From assembly GCA_025361465.1 (NCBI GenBank), contig JANYAG010000341.1, forward strand, positions 1 to 44,420: DNA of 44,420 bases. The letters run 5' to 3'. How positions within the stretch are numbered: position 1 is the first letter of the stretch; each line of letters begins with the position of its first letter. This document shows, piece after piece, positions 14,444 through 21,709 of the stretch. The translations under genes were made by a program, and so were the position numbers. Origin of the DNA: Gemmatimonadota bacterium (GTDB lineage Bacteria > Gemmatimonadota > Gemmatimonadetes > Gemmatimonadales > GWC2-71-9). The notes beneath the pieces were generated by a model. That model made no database searches and was not told where the DNA came from. It saw nothing but the letters and a program-made list of their open reading frames with translations.

Positions 14444-15787
14444 GTGGACACGGTTACGGTTACGGAACCCGTCGCAGTGGCAGACAAGAAAGCGGCACGC
14501 GGCAAGTCATTCGGCAGTGGGTTCAATCCCGGCCGGTATCGCCCCACCAAGCGCACCGAACTGGCACCACAGGAAGAGGCCGCCGCTTTCACCCGACACG
14601 CGGATTGCGGCGGCCTCTTTAAACAGAGCGATGGCCGATACAGTGTCTATGTCCAGTGTGACAAATGCGGCGGATTCATCGACCCCAACAAGTCCACCGA
14701 CAGCTACACGGAAGATGGGATCCTCTACACCCGGCAGGACGAAATGGCGGCCCCGGTGGTGGTGACAGGCGCCAAGGCAAAGCCAGTTTTTGGTGTCAAG
14801 CCAGTGCCGGTTAGCAGTGGCGACACCGACGCCCTAGCGACCATCCGGGCGCTGTTGGGTGGTGCGGTGGATGAAGCGCAAGTTCGGAAGGTCGCGGCTG
14901 AGGTCGTTGCGGACTCCTTCGGCAGTATCGCGGAAGCCGTGCGGGAGGCGTTCGACAAATCAGGCGCTCTGCGGAAGGTCATCGAAATCCGGCAGCAAGA
15001 CGGGCCAGTGGTGACGCTGGAGGAGCATACGCACACCTCGTTCGAGTCTGTCCTTAAGACGGCGGGCTACCGTCGCCCGTTGCCCGGCACCGACCGCACC
15101 ACCCGGTTCAACATCATGTTGGTCGGTCCCAAGGGATGCGGTAAGACGCACCTAGCCCATCAGGTCGCCAAGGCGCTTGGTTTGCGGTACGGGGCGCTGT
15201 CGTGCGGCGCCGGGACCACTGACGGTGAGATTATCGGCCGCGTGATTCCGAACCTCACTGGCGGCACTGCAAACCTGCAAACGTCGCTGTTTCTTGATTT
15301 CTTCGAGCACGGTGGGGTGTTCCTGTTGGATGAACTGGACGCCCTGAATCCGACGACGGCGCTACGGCTGAACATGGCGCTGGAAAATGGCCGGATGTTC
15401 GATGCACTGGGACGCGAAGTCCAGCGCCACGCTGACTTTTTGGTGTTGGCTGGCTTGAATACGTGGGGGCATGGCGCTTCCCGTGAGTACTGCGGCCGGG
15501 AAATGCAGGACTCGGCGCTGCTGGATCGGTTCGCTGGCGCTGAGTTTGATTTTGGCTATGACGAAAAGCTCGAAGCATTTCTCTGCCCGGATGCCGGGCT
15601 GTTGGCAAAGCTTTGGGGGATGCGGAAGCGGGCAGTGGAGTTGAAGATGGTCCGGCGCATCGTCTCGACCCGGCGCATTGTGGCGGCCTATGAACTGGTG
15701 GCCGGGATGGGGATGACGCATAAGGAAGCCATTGATCGAGTCACGGCCGGATGGCCGGAGGCCGACAAGACGGCCGTGTTGCGGTAA
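14444..15787 (+). CDS. CobS/MoxR-like AAA+ ATPase with N-terminal zinc knuckle
   Basis: A 447-residue AAA+ ATPase from GTG 14444, chosen because it follows the A/C-rich leader and a purine-rich GAGGCG; the upstream TTG lies inside the tRNA-like element. The first 100 residues hold CDKCGG and nearby His/Cys, a likely zinc site. The ATPase domain has Walker A GPKGCGKT (about 227-234), Walker B GGVFLLDELDA (about 288-298), sensor 1 LAGLNTW and LLDRF with the likely arginine finger. CobS-like ATPases remodel or insert metals with VWA partners. The next gene looks like such a partner. It contains two dispersed-motif copies (14810, 15265). Confidence 0.8.
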   Translation: MDTVTVTEPVAVADKKAARGKSFGSGFNPGRYRPTKRTELAPQEEAAAFTRHADCGGLFKQSDGRYSVYVQCDKCGGFIDPNKSTDSYTEDGILYTRQDEMAAPVVVTGAKAKPVFGVKPVPVSSGDTDALATIRALLGGAVDEAQVRKVAAEVVADSFGSIAEAVREAFDKSGALRKVIEIRQQDGPVVTLEEHTHTSFESVLKTAGYRRPLPGTDRTTRFNIMLVGPKGCGKTHLAHQVAKALGLRYGALSCGAGTTDGEIIGRVIPNLTGGTANLQTSLFLDFFEHGGVFLLDELDALNPTTALRLNMALENGRMFDALGREVQRHADFLVLAGLNTWGHGASREYCGREMQDSALLDRFAGAEFDFGYDEKLEAFLCPDAGLLAKLWGMRKRAVELKMVRRIVSTRRIVAAYELVAGMGMTHKEAIDRVTAGWPEADKTAVLR

Positions 15788-15793
15788 GAGGTC

Positions 15794-15834
15794 GCCAGTC
15801 GCGGAGGTGGCCGGGTTCAACTCCCGGCGCTGGC
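15794..15834 (+). ncRNA. tRNA-like minihelix 2 (before the DUF7192-like gene)
   Basis: GCCAGT (15794-15799) pairs with GCTGGC (15829-15834), five Watson-Crick pairs and a G-T. A 10-nt linker follows, then GCCGGG-TTCAACT-CCCGGC (15810-15828), a 6-bp T-arm whose 3' strand abuts the acceptor 3' strand with no gap. It begins 7 nt after the AAA+ stop codon. Confidence 0.7.
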
Positions 15835-15869
15835 TTGCACCACACCACACTACACCAAGGGGGTTTGCA

Positions 15870-16787
15870 GTGATTACGGAACACATGAGCGAGTCACGGG
15901 GGGTCCATTACGGCGAGTGCGATGCCGTGGACCTGTGCGGCCTGTTGGATGGGGTGAAACGTCACCCGGTCAACGCCCAAATAGGGATCGCTAGGGGCGA
16001 CAATATGCCAGGCGGGCCGAAATGGTACGGCGGCATCACGAGCACGTCGCAGGTCGCTGACCTGTTTCAAGAGGGATGGGCTGAGGGGGCGGCCAAGGTC
16101 CAGCGGTTGTCGGAACAGGTGCAAGCGCCGACACAGACAGCCACCGTCGTCCGTCGCCGCAGCGTCTACAGTGACCAAGGTGACGAACTGGACGGATGGC
16201 GGGCGATGGCAGGTGACTGGGATGTGGCATGGCAGCGCCAGAGCGCACAAGAGCGCATCGGCCCGCGTGTCGTGAGTATCGCCGGGACGTGGGGCGGAAG
16301 CTATAATCGGTCGGCTGACGAGCTGTTCTGGCAGGGGGCGCAAATGATTGTCGCTGCCGACCTACTGGAACAGGCCGGATATGCGGTGGAGGTGGTGGCG
16401 CTCCTGTCTACCTCGATCTACGCGACTCACTTCAAAATCAAGGCCGGGAACGGGAAGATGATTAATCCATCCGCGAAATCGCTTTGGCGCATCACGGTCA
16501 AGCGCAGTGACGAACCGCTCCGGCCGGACCAAGTGGCTGCGATTTTCTGTCACGCTGGGACGTTCCGCACGGCGGGTTTTGAGGCTGTCTGTACCGCCCC
16601 ATTCGATGTTGGGCATGGCCTCGGGGCGCACGCGACCGCTGAGGCGTGCTACGCACAAGCCAAGGGGGATAAGGTCATCCCGGCGGCACCTGACTTCATC
16701 TTGCCGGATGCCTACACCCCACAGCAAGCGGCGGCCAATATCGCCGGGTTAATCGCCAAGCTTGAAGCGGCAGCGGGGGCAGCATGA
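15870..16787 (+). CDS. DUF7192-like protein, possible VWA partner of the AAA+ ATPase
   Basis: A 305-residue protein. The GTG at 15870 has CAAGGGGG upstream; an ATG at 15885 lacks one. After an N-terminal region, RRRSVYSDQGDELDGWRAM and later SADELFWQGAQMIVAADLLEQAGYAVEVVALL match, from memory, a phage family (DUF7192) encoded beside CobS-like AAA+ genes. The alternating strand/helix order and SIAGTWGGSYNRSADE resemble a VWA-like (MIDAS-type) fold with D replaced by other residues. The likely role is substrate adaptor for the ATPase. Its stop overlaps the next start (ATGA). Family name is tentative. Confidence 0.6.
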   Translation: MITEHMSESRGVHYGECDAVDLCGLLDGVKRHPVNAQIGIARGDNMPGGPKWYGGITSTSQVADLFQEGWAEGAAKVQRLSEQVQAPTQTATVVRRRSVYSDQGDELDGWRAMAGDWDVAWQRQSAQERIGPRVVSIAGTWGGSYNRSADELFWQGAQMIVAADLLEQAGYAVEVVALLSTSIYATHFKIKAGNGKMINPSAKSLWRITVKRSDEPLRPDQVAAIFCHAGTFRTAGFEAVCTAPFDVGHGLGAHATAEACYAQAKGDKVIPAAPDFILPDAYTPQQAAANIAGLIAKLEAAAGAA

Positions 16788-16903
16788 ACCCCCGCGCTGC
16801 GAAGTTTCAAGAGGCCGTCAACGCGGCGGCCTCACTCCTTGGGTGGCTCTTGTTCTTCTACGGGGTCGCCGTCCTCGCCTTCATCCTGACACGGTGGACA
16901 TGA
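16784..16903 (+). CDS. 39-residue membrane peptide
   Basis: A short frame from ATG 16784 overlapping the previous stop (ATGA) and ending in a 4-bp overlap with the next ATG. It has one hydrophobic segment (about residues 15-35, including LLGWLLFFYGVAVLAFIL) and ends TRWT. Double ATGA coupling and clean membrane topology make it likely real. No function is known. Confidence 0.65.
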   Translation: MNPRAAKFQEAVNAAASLLGWLLFFYGVAVLAFILTRWT

Positions 16904-17094
16904 TAACACGTCAACGACTCGCCCGCTTGCGACGGTGCCTTAAGGCGTCGTCGGCCCTGACGCGACAGATCGACGACCTCATCCACGACCTCCGGCACCG
17001 CCGGGTACTGCCAGAGGGGGCAGCCGACGCCCGACAGGCGGCACTGGAAGCGTACACCCTGACATGCGAACTGGCCGCACTGGGGCAGGATTGA
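16900..17094 (+). CDS. Small Arg-rich helical protein
   Basis: A 64-residue protein starting MITRQRLARLRRCLKASS. The ATG at 16900 overlaps the preceding stop (ATGA) and is preferred to the far upstream start of the open frame, which would overlap two genes. It is predicted to be all helical with Arg/Leu-rich heptads and an acidic end. It may dimerise or bind nucleic acid; no family is recognised. Confidence 0.65.
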   Translation: MITRQRLARLRRCLKASSALTRQIDDLIHDLRHRRVLPEGAADARQAALEAYTLTCELAALGQD

Positions 17095-17131
17095 CCTTTC
17101 CCAGGAGCACGCCGGACGGGATTTGCAGTGA

Positions 17132-17170
17132 CCGGGAAGGGCTTGCTGGGGGTTCGACTCCCTCACCCGG
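17132..17170 (+). ncRNA. tRNA-like minihelix 3 (before the DUF3846-like gene)
   Basis: CCGGG (17132-17136) pairs with CCCGG (17166-17170). A 10-nt linker follows, then TGGGGG-TTCGACT-CCCTCA (17147-17165), a 6-bp T-arm with one G-T and a canonical loop, abutting the acceptor 3' strand. A competing acceptor, GCCGG at 17111-17115, pairs 5 bp with 17167-17171 and would give a 61-nt form. A dispersed-motif copy (17122-17130) overlaps its 5' side. Confidence 0.6.
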
Positions 17171-17222
17171 CATAGTCTCACCGCTGGACCCGACACACAC
17201 CACACCCACCAGAGAGGTTACC

Positions 17223-17612
17223 ATGTTTTCCACTGTCCAGATCGACGTTGACCGCGACACCAAGTCCATGAACGTCACTTATACCCGACACACGGGCACC
17301 CCGACCCTCGCCACGATGCAGGCCGCTGTTGGCGGCTCCATCGAGCGCGGGTTCGAGTTGGCGTCCCCGACCCGGCCGGGTATCACGCTCGACTACTGGG
17401 TGAACGAGGACGGGCTGGCTGTCACAGATAGTCCCGTGATGCGCTACCGTAGCCCTGACCTCGACGCCGGGTATGGGGTGGGCGTAATCACACTGGCAGG
17501 AAATGGCATCTATTCCGCCAGTAACGAGGACGGCGAGACAGTGGCGATGAGGGCCGACGAGATCAAGTACGTCTACAAGATCAAGATGTATCTGGCGGGT
17601 TTCACGCACTGA
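17223..17612 (+). CDS. DUF3846-like protein
   Basis: A 129-residue protein. MQAAVGGSIERGFEL followed by DYWVNEDGLAV fits the pattern 'VGGxIE ... NEDGL' that I associate with DUF3846 proteins, small phage and plasmid proteins of unknown function with a single alpha/beta domain. The ATG at 17223 has AGAGAGG 6 bases upstream and an A/C-only leader after tRNA-like element 3. The C-terminal third is beta-rich, ending KMYLAGFTH. Confidence 0.65.
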   Translation: MFSTVQIDVDRDTKSMNVTYTRHTGTPTLATMQAAVGGSIERGFELASPTRPGITLDYWVNEDGLAVTDSPVMRYRSPDLDAGYGVGVITLAGNGIYSASNEDGETVAMRADEIKYVYKIKMYLAGFTH

Positions 17613-17617
17613 CCGTC

Positions 17618-17656
17618 TGCCCCTTGGAAGTTGCCGGTTCGACTCCGGCAGGGGCA
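17618..17656 (+). ncRNA. tRNA-like minihelix 4, the cleanest example
   Basis: TGCCCCT (17618-17624) pairs with AGGGGCA (17650-17656), a full 7-bp acceptor stem. An 8-nt linker (17625-17632) replaces the D and anticodon arms. GCCGG-TTCGACT-CCGGC (17633-17649) is a perfect 5-bp T-arm with a 7-nt T-loop, directly contiguous with the acceptor 3' strand, so 12 bp can stack coaxially as in the top half of tRNA. It starts 6 nt after the preceding stop codon. No CCA is encoded. Confidence 0.8.
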
Positions 17657-17703
17657 CTGTACCACACACCACACACTCACCCACACCACAGGACTCACTG
17701 CAA

Positions 17704-18066
17704 ATGCGATCACAGCGACCACCAGAGGAACCGCCCGAGGACTACGACCCGACCCTTGCCTATGGGCAGTGTACGGTCAACCTGTACCGCAAGCGGGAAC
17801 TAGAACTGTTTGAGGAACGCAAAGCGGCTCGCGCCGTCAAGCTGCCGCCCAGTGGCTCCCACGTTGCCGACCTGTCCGTGCGGGCTGGGGGACGGTACGT
17901 CCTGCTCACCGCGATAACGGAACGGGCATGGAACTGGATGCAGAACAACCTCGACCCCGAAGTGCAGGTCAACGGTGAGGAGCGCGGCATCTACATCGAG
18001 CGGCGCCACCTTGGGCCGCTCCTGTTTTTTGCAGACAAGTTCGCCCTGAATGTCGTCCCAGTATGA
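17704..18066 (+). CDS. Early protein of unknown function
   Basis: A 120-residue protein with a Pro/Glu-rich start (MRSQRPPEEPPEDYDP), a charged helix near residues 28-48 (YRKRELELFEERKAAR) and a compact C-terminal alpha/beta part (ITERAWNWMQNNLDPEVQV, RGIYIERRHLGPLLFFADKF). The ATG follows an A/C-only leader and AGGA, and the CACTGCAAA motif overlaps its first base (17696-17704). No family is recognised. Its stop overlaps the next ATG by 4 bp. Confidence 0.65.
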   Translation: MRSQRPPEEPPEDYDPTLAYGQCTVNLYRKRELELFEERKAARAVKLPPSGSHVADLSVRAGGRYVLLTAITERAWNWMQNNLDPEVQVNGEERGIYIERRHLGPLLFFADKFALNVVPV

Positions 18067-18239
18067 CCGTCTCCACTGCGGTAGCACTCATGCTGGTGGG
18101 GACGGTGGTGCTCCACTGGCTGCACCACGAAACCATCCGCGCCAAGGCGCTGATGAGGATGCGGGAAGCCGTTGAACGGAAAGCGTATCTGGCCCGACTC
18201 GCACGACACACGCCACACCGACCGGAGGGCAGCCAATGA
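18063..18239 (+). CDS. Small membrane-anchored basic protein
   Basis: A 58-residue protein from ATG 18063, overlapping the preceding stop (ATGA). An N-terminal hydrophobic helix (STAVALMLVGTVVLHWL) is followed by a basic helix (IRAKALMRMREAVERKAYLARLARH). It overlaps the next gene by 4 bp. The layout suits a membrane-tethered partner protein; no function is known. Confidence 0.6.
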   Translation: MTVSTAVALMLVGTVVLHWLHHETIRAKALMRMREAVERKAYLARLARHTPHRPEGSQ

Positions 18240-18424
18240 CCGACCTTGCCAAGAAACCGCTCACCGCGCAGCAGCTCCGGCGATGGCGCACCGCCAAGGG
18301 GATAACCCAGGCCGCCGCCGCTGAGTGGTGGGGCTGTACCGAAGTAAGCTGGTGGCGCTGGGAGGCGGAAGCCGTACCCGTGCCGCTGACACTCACCAAG
18401 GTGATCCTTCGGGAAACAGAGTGA
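18236..18424 (+). CDS. Small XRE-like helix-turn-helix regulator
   Basis: A 62-residue protein almost wholly occupied by a helix-turn-helix: LTAQQLRRWRTAKGITQAAAAEWWGCTEVSWWRWEAE split across the two helices, with the usual AKGITQ(x)AAAEWWGC turn. Such small Cro-like proteins repress phage promoters. It is the last gene of the early operon, placed for autoregulation or for turning off early transcription. The intergenic palindrome at 13763 is one possible target. Confidence 0.7.
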   Translation: MTDLAKKPLTAQQLRRWRTAKGITQAAAAEWWGCTEVSWWRWEAEAVPVPLTLTKVILRETE

Positions 18425-18434
18425 CGCACAACAG

Positions 18435-18475
18435 AAAGCCCCTCGCGCTTGGACAGGCGGGGGGCTTTCGTGTTT
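18435..18475 (+). terminator. Rho-independent terminator of the early operon
   Basis: AAAGCCCC (18435-18442) pairs with GGGGCTTT (18461-18468), extended inwards by TCGC/GGCG pairs, followed by TCGTGTTTG. It lies between convergent operons, 10 bp after the HTH stop, and may act on both strands. Confidence 0.75.
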
Positions 18476-18486
18476 GTAGTGGGCGG

Positions 18487-18861
18487 CTACTCGTAGGCTG
18501 CCCGATCCTCCAGGAGTCGCAGGTACACCCATAGCGGCATCACCGCCAGATCGCTGCGGCGTCTGCCCGGTGCGGCGTTCCGGCGAATCAGGGCGACAGG
18601 AAGCTCACACCCACCGGCGACCATTTCGGCTTGCCGCACCGCGTCGTAGATGGGCGGGTTGGCGCCGACCTTGCACTGGTACTGGAACCTGCCCGTCGCC
18701 CCGCTGTCGATGTCGCCGCTGTTGCCTTCCCGTGTTTCGATCAGCACGCGCTTGTGCTCGATGCCGGTGGCGTCGGTCAGCATCTTGCAGCAATCCCGCT
18801 CGAACTGGTGCCCCTTGGCACGCGACAGGCGGCCGACCTGTTGTGGGGTGCGCTTCTTCAC
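18487..18861 (-). CDS. PD-(D/E)XK family nuclease
   Basis: A 124-residue protein from GTG 18861 (overlaps the preceding stop, GTGA, with GGGGGG upstream). SRAKGHQFERDCCKML is the N-terminal helix with the conserved Glu; GNSGDID supplies the Asp; FQYQCK supplies the Gln/Lys pair of the PD-(D/E)XK core. A basic C-terminal half follows. Small nucleases of this type act as phage resolvases or structure-specific endonucleases. It is the last gene of the replication operon. Confidence 0.7.
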   Translation of the reverse strand: MKKRTPQQVGRLSRAKGHQFERDCCKMLTDATGIEHKRVLIETREGNSGDIDSGATGRFQYQCKVGANPPIYDAVRQAEMVAGGCELPVALIRRNAAPGRRRSDLAVMPLWVYLRLLEDRAAYE

Positions 18862-18977
18862 TTGCCCCCCTTGGCCGCAGGCTTCGCGGCCAAAGGGTTC
18901 AGGCACAGTGGACAGCAGCCCTTGTCGGCGTGCATACACTCCCGCCCCGGCGTCTGGTAGATCACTGGCTTGCTCAC
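18858..18977 (-). CDS. 39-residue Cys-rich protein
   Basis: A short frame from GTG 18977, overlapping the preceding stop (GTGA) and overlapping the nuclease GTG at its own end. It contains CMHADKGCCPLC, a C-x(6)-CC-x(2)-C cluster likely to bind zinc, then an Ala/Lys tail ending GGK. The two 4-bp overlaps and the cysteine cluster support it; a shadow frame hides it. Confidence 0.6.
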   Translation of the reverse strand: MSKPVIYQTPGRECMHADKGCCPLCLNPLAAKPAAKGGK

Positions 18978-19369
18978 TGGAGGCGACCCGCTTCGAGGTC
19001 GAGGATGACGGCCGCGTTCGCCAAGTTCCAGTTACAGCAGGCGCCACGGGCAGAGGTCCAGTCTGACGGCGCCGCCGCGTACTTCCCGCCGGTACGGGAC
19101 GCAAAGTAGCGGTACTCGACCGAGTAGCCACTCAGCATACTCGGGTTTGGGACGCGCCGGAACTCGATCCCGTCCAGACCGCGATGGATGGTGGCCGGGT
19201 CCGGGTACATCGTGATCGCCCGGTCCTTGATCTCGCAGTGTGTGGCGTAGCTGACGGTCCCGCCCGTGCAGCTTGCTAGGGCGTACGCGCCATCAACGAA
19301 CGCCTCGCGCTGGGCGTCGGTCGTGGGGTCTTTGAGGATGATCGTGTCGCGCATCGTGTTCATGTTCAT
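18974..19369 (-). CDS. Protein of unknown function
   Basis: A 131-residue protein starting MNMNTMRDTIILKDP. It is a mixed alpha/beta sequence with scattered cysteines (SCTGG, THCE, ACCNW) but no clear zinc motif. It may form part of a replication complex by position, directly after the DnaB-like helicase gene (4-bp overlap). No family is recognised. Its start follows CACACACACC and CGGAG, the leader arrangement shared with several other genes here. Confidence 0.6.
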   Translation of the reverse strand: MNMNTMRDTIILKDPTTDAQREAFVDGAYALASCTGGTVSYATHCEIKDRAITMYPDPATIHRGLDGIEFRRVPNPSMLSGYSVEYRYFASRTGGKYAAAPSDWTSARGACCNWNLANAAVILDLEAGRLQ

Positions 19370-20391
19370 GCTCCGGTGTATGGTGTGTGTGTGGTGGAAC
19401 CAGTGAGTCGAAACGCGAACTCGTCGCGGGCCACCGCACTGTTAAACAGGCGGCCCTTGTGGACATACAGTGGAACGGTTCGGTCGCGGGCATCGCCATC
19501 CAGCCGCAACTTGCCAACGCGCACAGCCATCGTGCCCTGCTCTGCCACCGCACTGATGGGCAGTTGCCCTTGCCGGACCATGCGGCAGTCGCCGTCGCTG
19601 GCTCCCGGCTTGAGTGATCGGTGCAGGAGAAGTACGCTGTCGGCTTCGGCCTCGGCGGCCCCGGCCTGCTTGATGCTCGACAGGGCGGGCGGCATATAGT
19701 CCTCCAGCACATCGCTTGACGATAGGCGCTTGAGCTGCGCGGTGGCGATCAGCCGGATGTTGCGCTCCTTGGCGATGCTCTTGAGCTGCACCATGCCCTC
19801 ATTCATGTTGCCGGTCAGGTCACTGGGGCTGCCGCCGTAGTCCATGCGGTGCAGGTGGTCCAGTACCACGACCCCGACACCCCGACCCGCCGCCCGATCC
19901 ATCCAGTAGCGCAGGCGATTGACCGACAAGCGCTCGTCCTCTGCAAACGTGACCAGTTCGCGCACCCGCTCGTCCCGCTGCCACTCCAAGTGCTGCCTGA
20001 GTTGGACCTGGGCATCGTTGGGCAGCAAGTACCACTGCTTGCGGAGGATCGGCGCGAGGTCCAGGCCGCACGCCCACGCCGCCCACTGCACCCGCAGTCG
20101 TTCCGGGTTGGTTTCCATCCCGACAAACAGGGTGGGTCGCCGGGTGTCAATCAGGTGTTGCAGGAGGTTCATGACGAACGTCGTCTTGCCGCCACTCGGG
20201 CGGGCGCCGATGATCCAGAACTCGCCAGCCAGCGGTCCGAACGTCAGCTCTTGCAGACCTCGCCACGGGAACGATACCTCGGCACTGTAGTCTCCTTCGA
20301 GCAGGCCCATCGCCCCGGCGATTTGCGTGTCCTCCATCACGGCCAGTTGGGACAGGGCGTAGTCCTGACGCTCGATCTCGTCGAGCGCCAT
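19366..20391 (-). CDS. DnaB-like replicative helicase
   Basis: A 341-residue RecA-fold helicase. Walker A is GARPSGGKTT (about residues 59-68), the DnaB signature; GMETNPERL follows as the Walker A-prime region, VVVLDHLHRMD as Walker B and TAQLKR as the Gln-containing motif 3. The segment LQ/LPISAVAEQGTMAVRV resembles DnaB C-terminal strands. The DnaB N-terminal helical domain is short. The ATG at 20391 is chosen; a longer frame overlaps the preceding gene. It unwinds DNA at the replication fork and would use host primase, as no primase gene is seen. Confidence 0.85.
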   Translation of the reverse strand: MALDEIERQDYALSQLAVMEDTQIAGAMGLLEGDYSAEVSFPWRGLQELTFGPLAGEFWIIGARPSGGKTTFVMNLLQHLIDTRRPTLFVGMETNPERLRVQWAAWACGLDLAPILRKQWYLLPNDAQVQLRQHLEWQRDERVRELVTFAEDERLSVNRLRYWMDRAAGRGVGVVVLDHLHRMDYGGSPSDLTGNMNEGMVQLKSIAKERNIRLIATAQLKRLSSSDVLEDYMPPALSSIKQAGAAEAEADSVLLLHRSLKPGASDGDCRMVRQGQLPISAVAEQGTMAVRVGKLRLDGDARDRTVPLYVHKGRLFNSAVARDEFAFRLTGSTTHTPYTGA

Positions 20392-20417
20392 GTCACTGCT
20401 TATTGCGAGCGCCGTGC

Positions 20418-20729
20418 CTACCACTGGACGGGACCAGACATGGCGATCCAGTAGCCGACCTTCCGGGCGAAGCTCTTGGGCGTGATGAATCGCACGTCGT
20501 TCTCCAATCGGGCAGCGTTCTTGATGTACCACATCCATGCACGTTCGACCAGTTCGACGCCGTGCCGCTCGACCATCGTGTGCAGGTCGCGGTACATGAC
20601 GATGGGGTTGAAGTCGTACCCGGCTGCGTAAGCTGCGTCACTCAACCTGCCTTGCCAGTTGGCCCCCACGGGAGTTTCCCCGTGGGTCAGAGTGTCTATC
20701 ACCTCAAAATGGCAAGGCATCCTCTGCAT
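20418..20729 (-). CDS. Replication-operon protein of unknown function
   Basis: A 103-residue helical protein with aromatic-rich segments (AYAAGYDFNPIVMYRDL, VERAWMWYIKNAARLE). It sits between the SSB-like gene (overlapping it by 26 bp) and the DnaB-like helicase, a common place for helicase-loader or adaptor proteins. I see no Walker motif, so a non-ATPase loader or accessory role is only a guess. Confidence 0.6.
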   Translation of the reverse strand: MQRMPCHFEVIDTLTHGETPVGANWQGRLSDAAYAAGYDFNPIVMYRDLHTMVERHGVELVERAWMWYIKNAARLENDVRFITPKSFARKVGYWIAMSGPVQW

Positions 20730-21243
20730 CGAGCGCAGAGGGCGGATCGTTCAGTGAACCGGCGGGCTTGTCTGCCTTCCGTCCGGCGTCGGCAAAGCTC
20801 GGCCCGGCCGGGGCTTCCTCCTTCCGCTTGAGGATCGGGATACTGGCGGGCTTGGGAATCTTCCGCCACTTCGGGAACGCCTCGGTCAACTCGGGCGGCA
20901 GCTTGTCGCCCCCGAACAGGACGACCTCGAACCGTTTGGACAGCTTGCCGGACTTCTTCTGCGGCACCCAGCCCGCGAACTTGACGATGATAAGCTCGCC
21001 CACTGCGGCCGCCTTGATGTCAGGCGAGTAGCCCCAGTTCGAGTACAGGCGGCACTTGCTCCCGTCCGACTGGGTGATGTGGTACATCGGGCCGCCGAAC
21101 TGATCCTCGCTCACGCGAGTCAGCAGGCCGCGCACTTCCAGCACTTCGCCGTCGCCGTCCCCGATCTTACGGAAAGGGGAGTTGTCCGTCTGACTCTCCC
21201 ATTCGTCGTCGGTGGCCCACGGGTCGCTCTTTGCTGTGGTCAT
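20704..21243 (-). CDS. Single-stranded DNA-binding-like protein
   Basis: A 179-residue protein. Residues about 25-115 have an OB-fold-like strand pattern with aromatic residues (GPMYHITQ, CRLYSNWGYSP, LIIVKFAGWVPQ), followed by a disordered Pro/Ala linker and the acidic tip DAEDALPF, matching the D-x-L/I-P-F end through which SSBs recruit partners. The start follows AGGAG and a run of CACACA. Its place between a winged-helix-type gene and the replication genes fits. It is not a clear E. coli-type SSB, so the call is 'SSB-like'. Confidence 0.7.
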   Translation of the reverse strand: MTTAKSDPWATDDEWESQTDNSPFRKIGDGDGEVLEVRGLLTRVSEDQFGGPMYHITQSDGSKCRLYSNWGYSPDIKAAAVGELIIVKFAGWVPQKKSGKLSKRFEVVLFGGDKLPPELTEAFPKWRKIPKPASIPILKRKEEAPAGPSFADAGRKADKPAGSLNDPPSALDAEDALPF

Positions 21244-21536
21244 GCCTTCTCCTGGTGTGTGTGTGCTGCATACTTGGCGTTCACTGCTAACCGCACGGTG
21301 GCACCCACCGGGTCATCGCGGCGCAAGATCACAACTTGGTGTCCACCGTCCTTGGCAAGCGACTGGATGGTGTTGATGATCGTGCCGCGTGAAACCTGGG
21401 GGTGCGCTTTGCAGAGCTTCGCCAGCGAGTGCGTCTTGCCATCAGCCAGTTCGGCGAACAGGCGCATCCGGAGTCGCGGCAGCGTCAGGGCGTGTGCGGC
21501 GACTGGGGTGACGGGTTGGCCGAACAGGTCTTTCAC
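21240..21536 (-). CDS. Winged-helix-type DNA-binding protein
   Basis: A 98-residue protein starting at GTG 21536 (MKDLFGQPVTP). The segment RMRLFAELADGKTHSLAKLCKAHPQVSRGTIINTIQSLAKDGG reads as a winged helix-turn-helix, split here into first helix, turn and recognition helix, followed by beta strands with a basic wing (VVILRRDDPVG). Likely a transcriptional or replication regulator. It contains a CACTGCTAAC copy (21282-21291) and overlaps the SSB-like start by 4 bp. Confidence 0.65.
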   Translation of the reverse strand: MKDLFGQPVTPVAAHALTLPRLRMRLFAELADGKTHSLAKLCKAHPQVSRGTIINTIQSLAKDGGHQVVILRRDDPVGATVRLAVNAKYAAHTHQEKA

Positions 21537-21709
21537 TCAGCGTCCTCCACGTTTACGGGTAAGGGGCTTGGCTTTGGCGGGACGGGCAGGCCGAACCGCT
21601 GGAGCAGGGACAGGAGCGCCGTCTTGAGCTGCGGTGAGGGGTTGGACTGATCCAGTGCCGCAAGGACCACTCGATCCGCGCTCGCGGCCCAGCCGTGGGG
21701 GCGTGACAT
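21533..21709 (-). CDS. Small overlapping gene, 58 residues
   Basis: From ATG 21709 with GGGAAGG 6 bases upstream, ending in a GTGA overlap with the next GTG. The reading frame has strongly GC-rich third positions, unlike the competing frame over the same bases. The protein (MSRPHGWAASADRVVLAALD... PVNVEDAE) is helical then proline-rich. It lies entirely inside the 3' part of the gene at 21537-21914 in another frame. Either this is a nested gene or the two frames belong to one protein joined by a frameshift. Confidence 0.55.
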   Translation of the reverse strand: MSRPHGWAASADRVVLAALDQSNPSPQLKTALLSLLQRFGLPVPPKPSPLPVNVEDAE

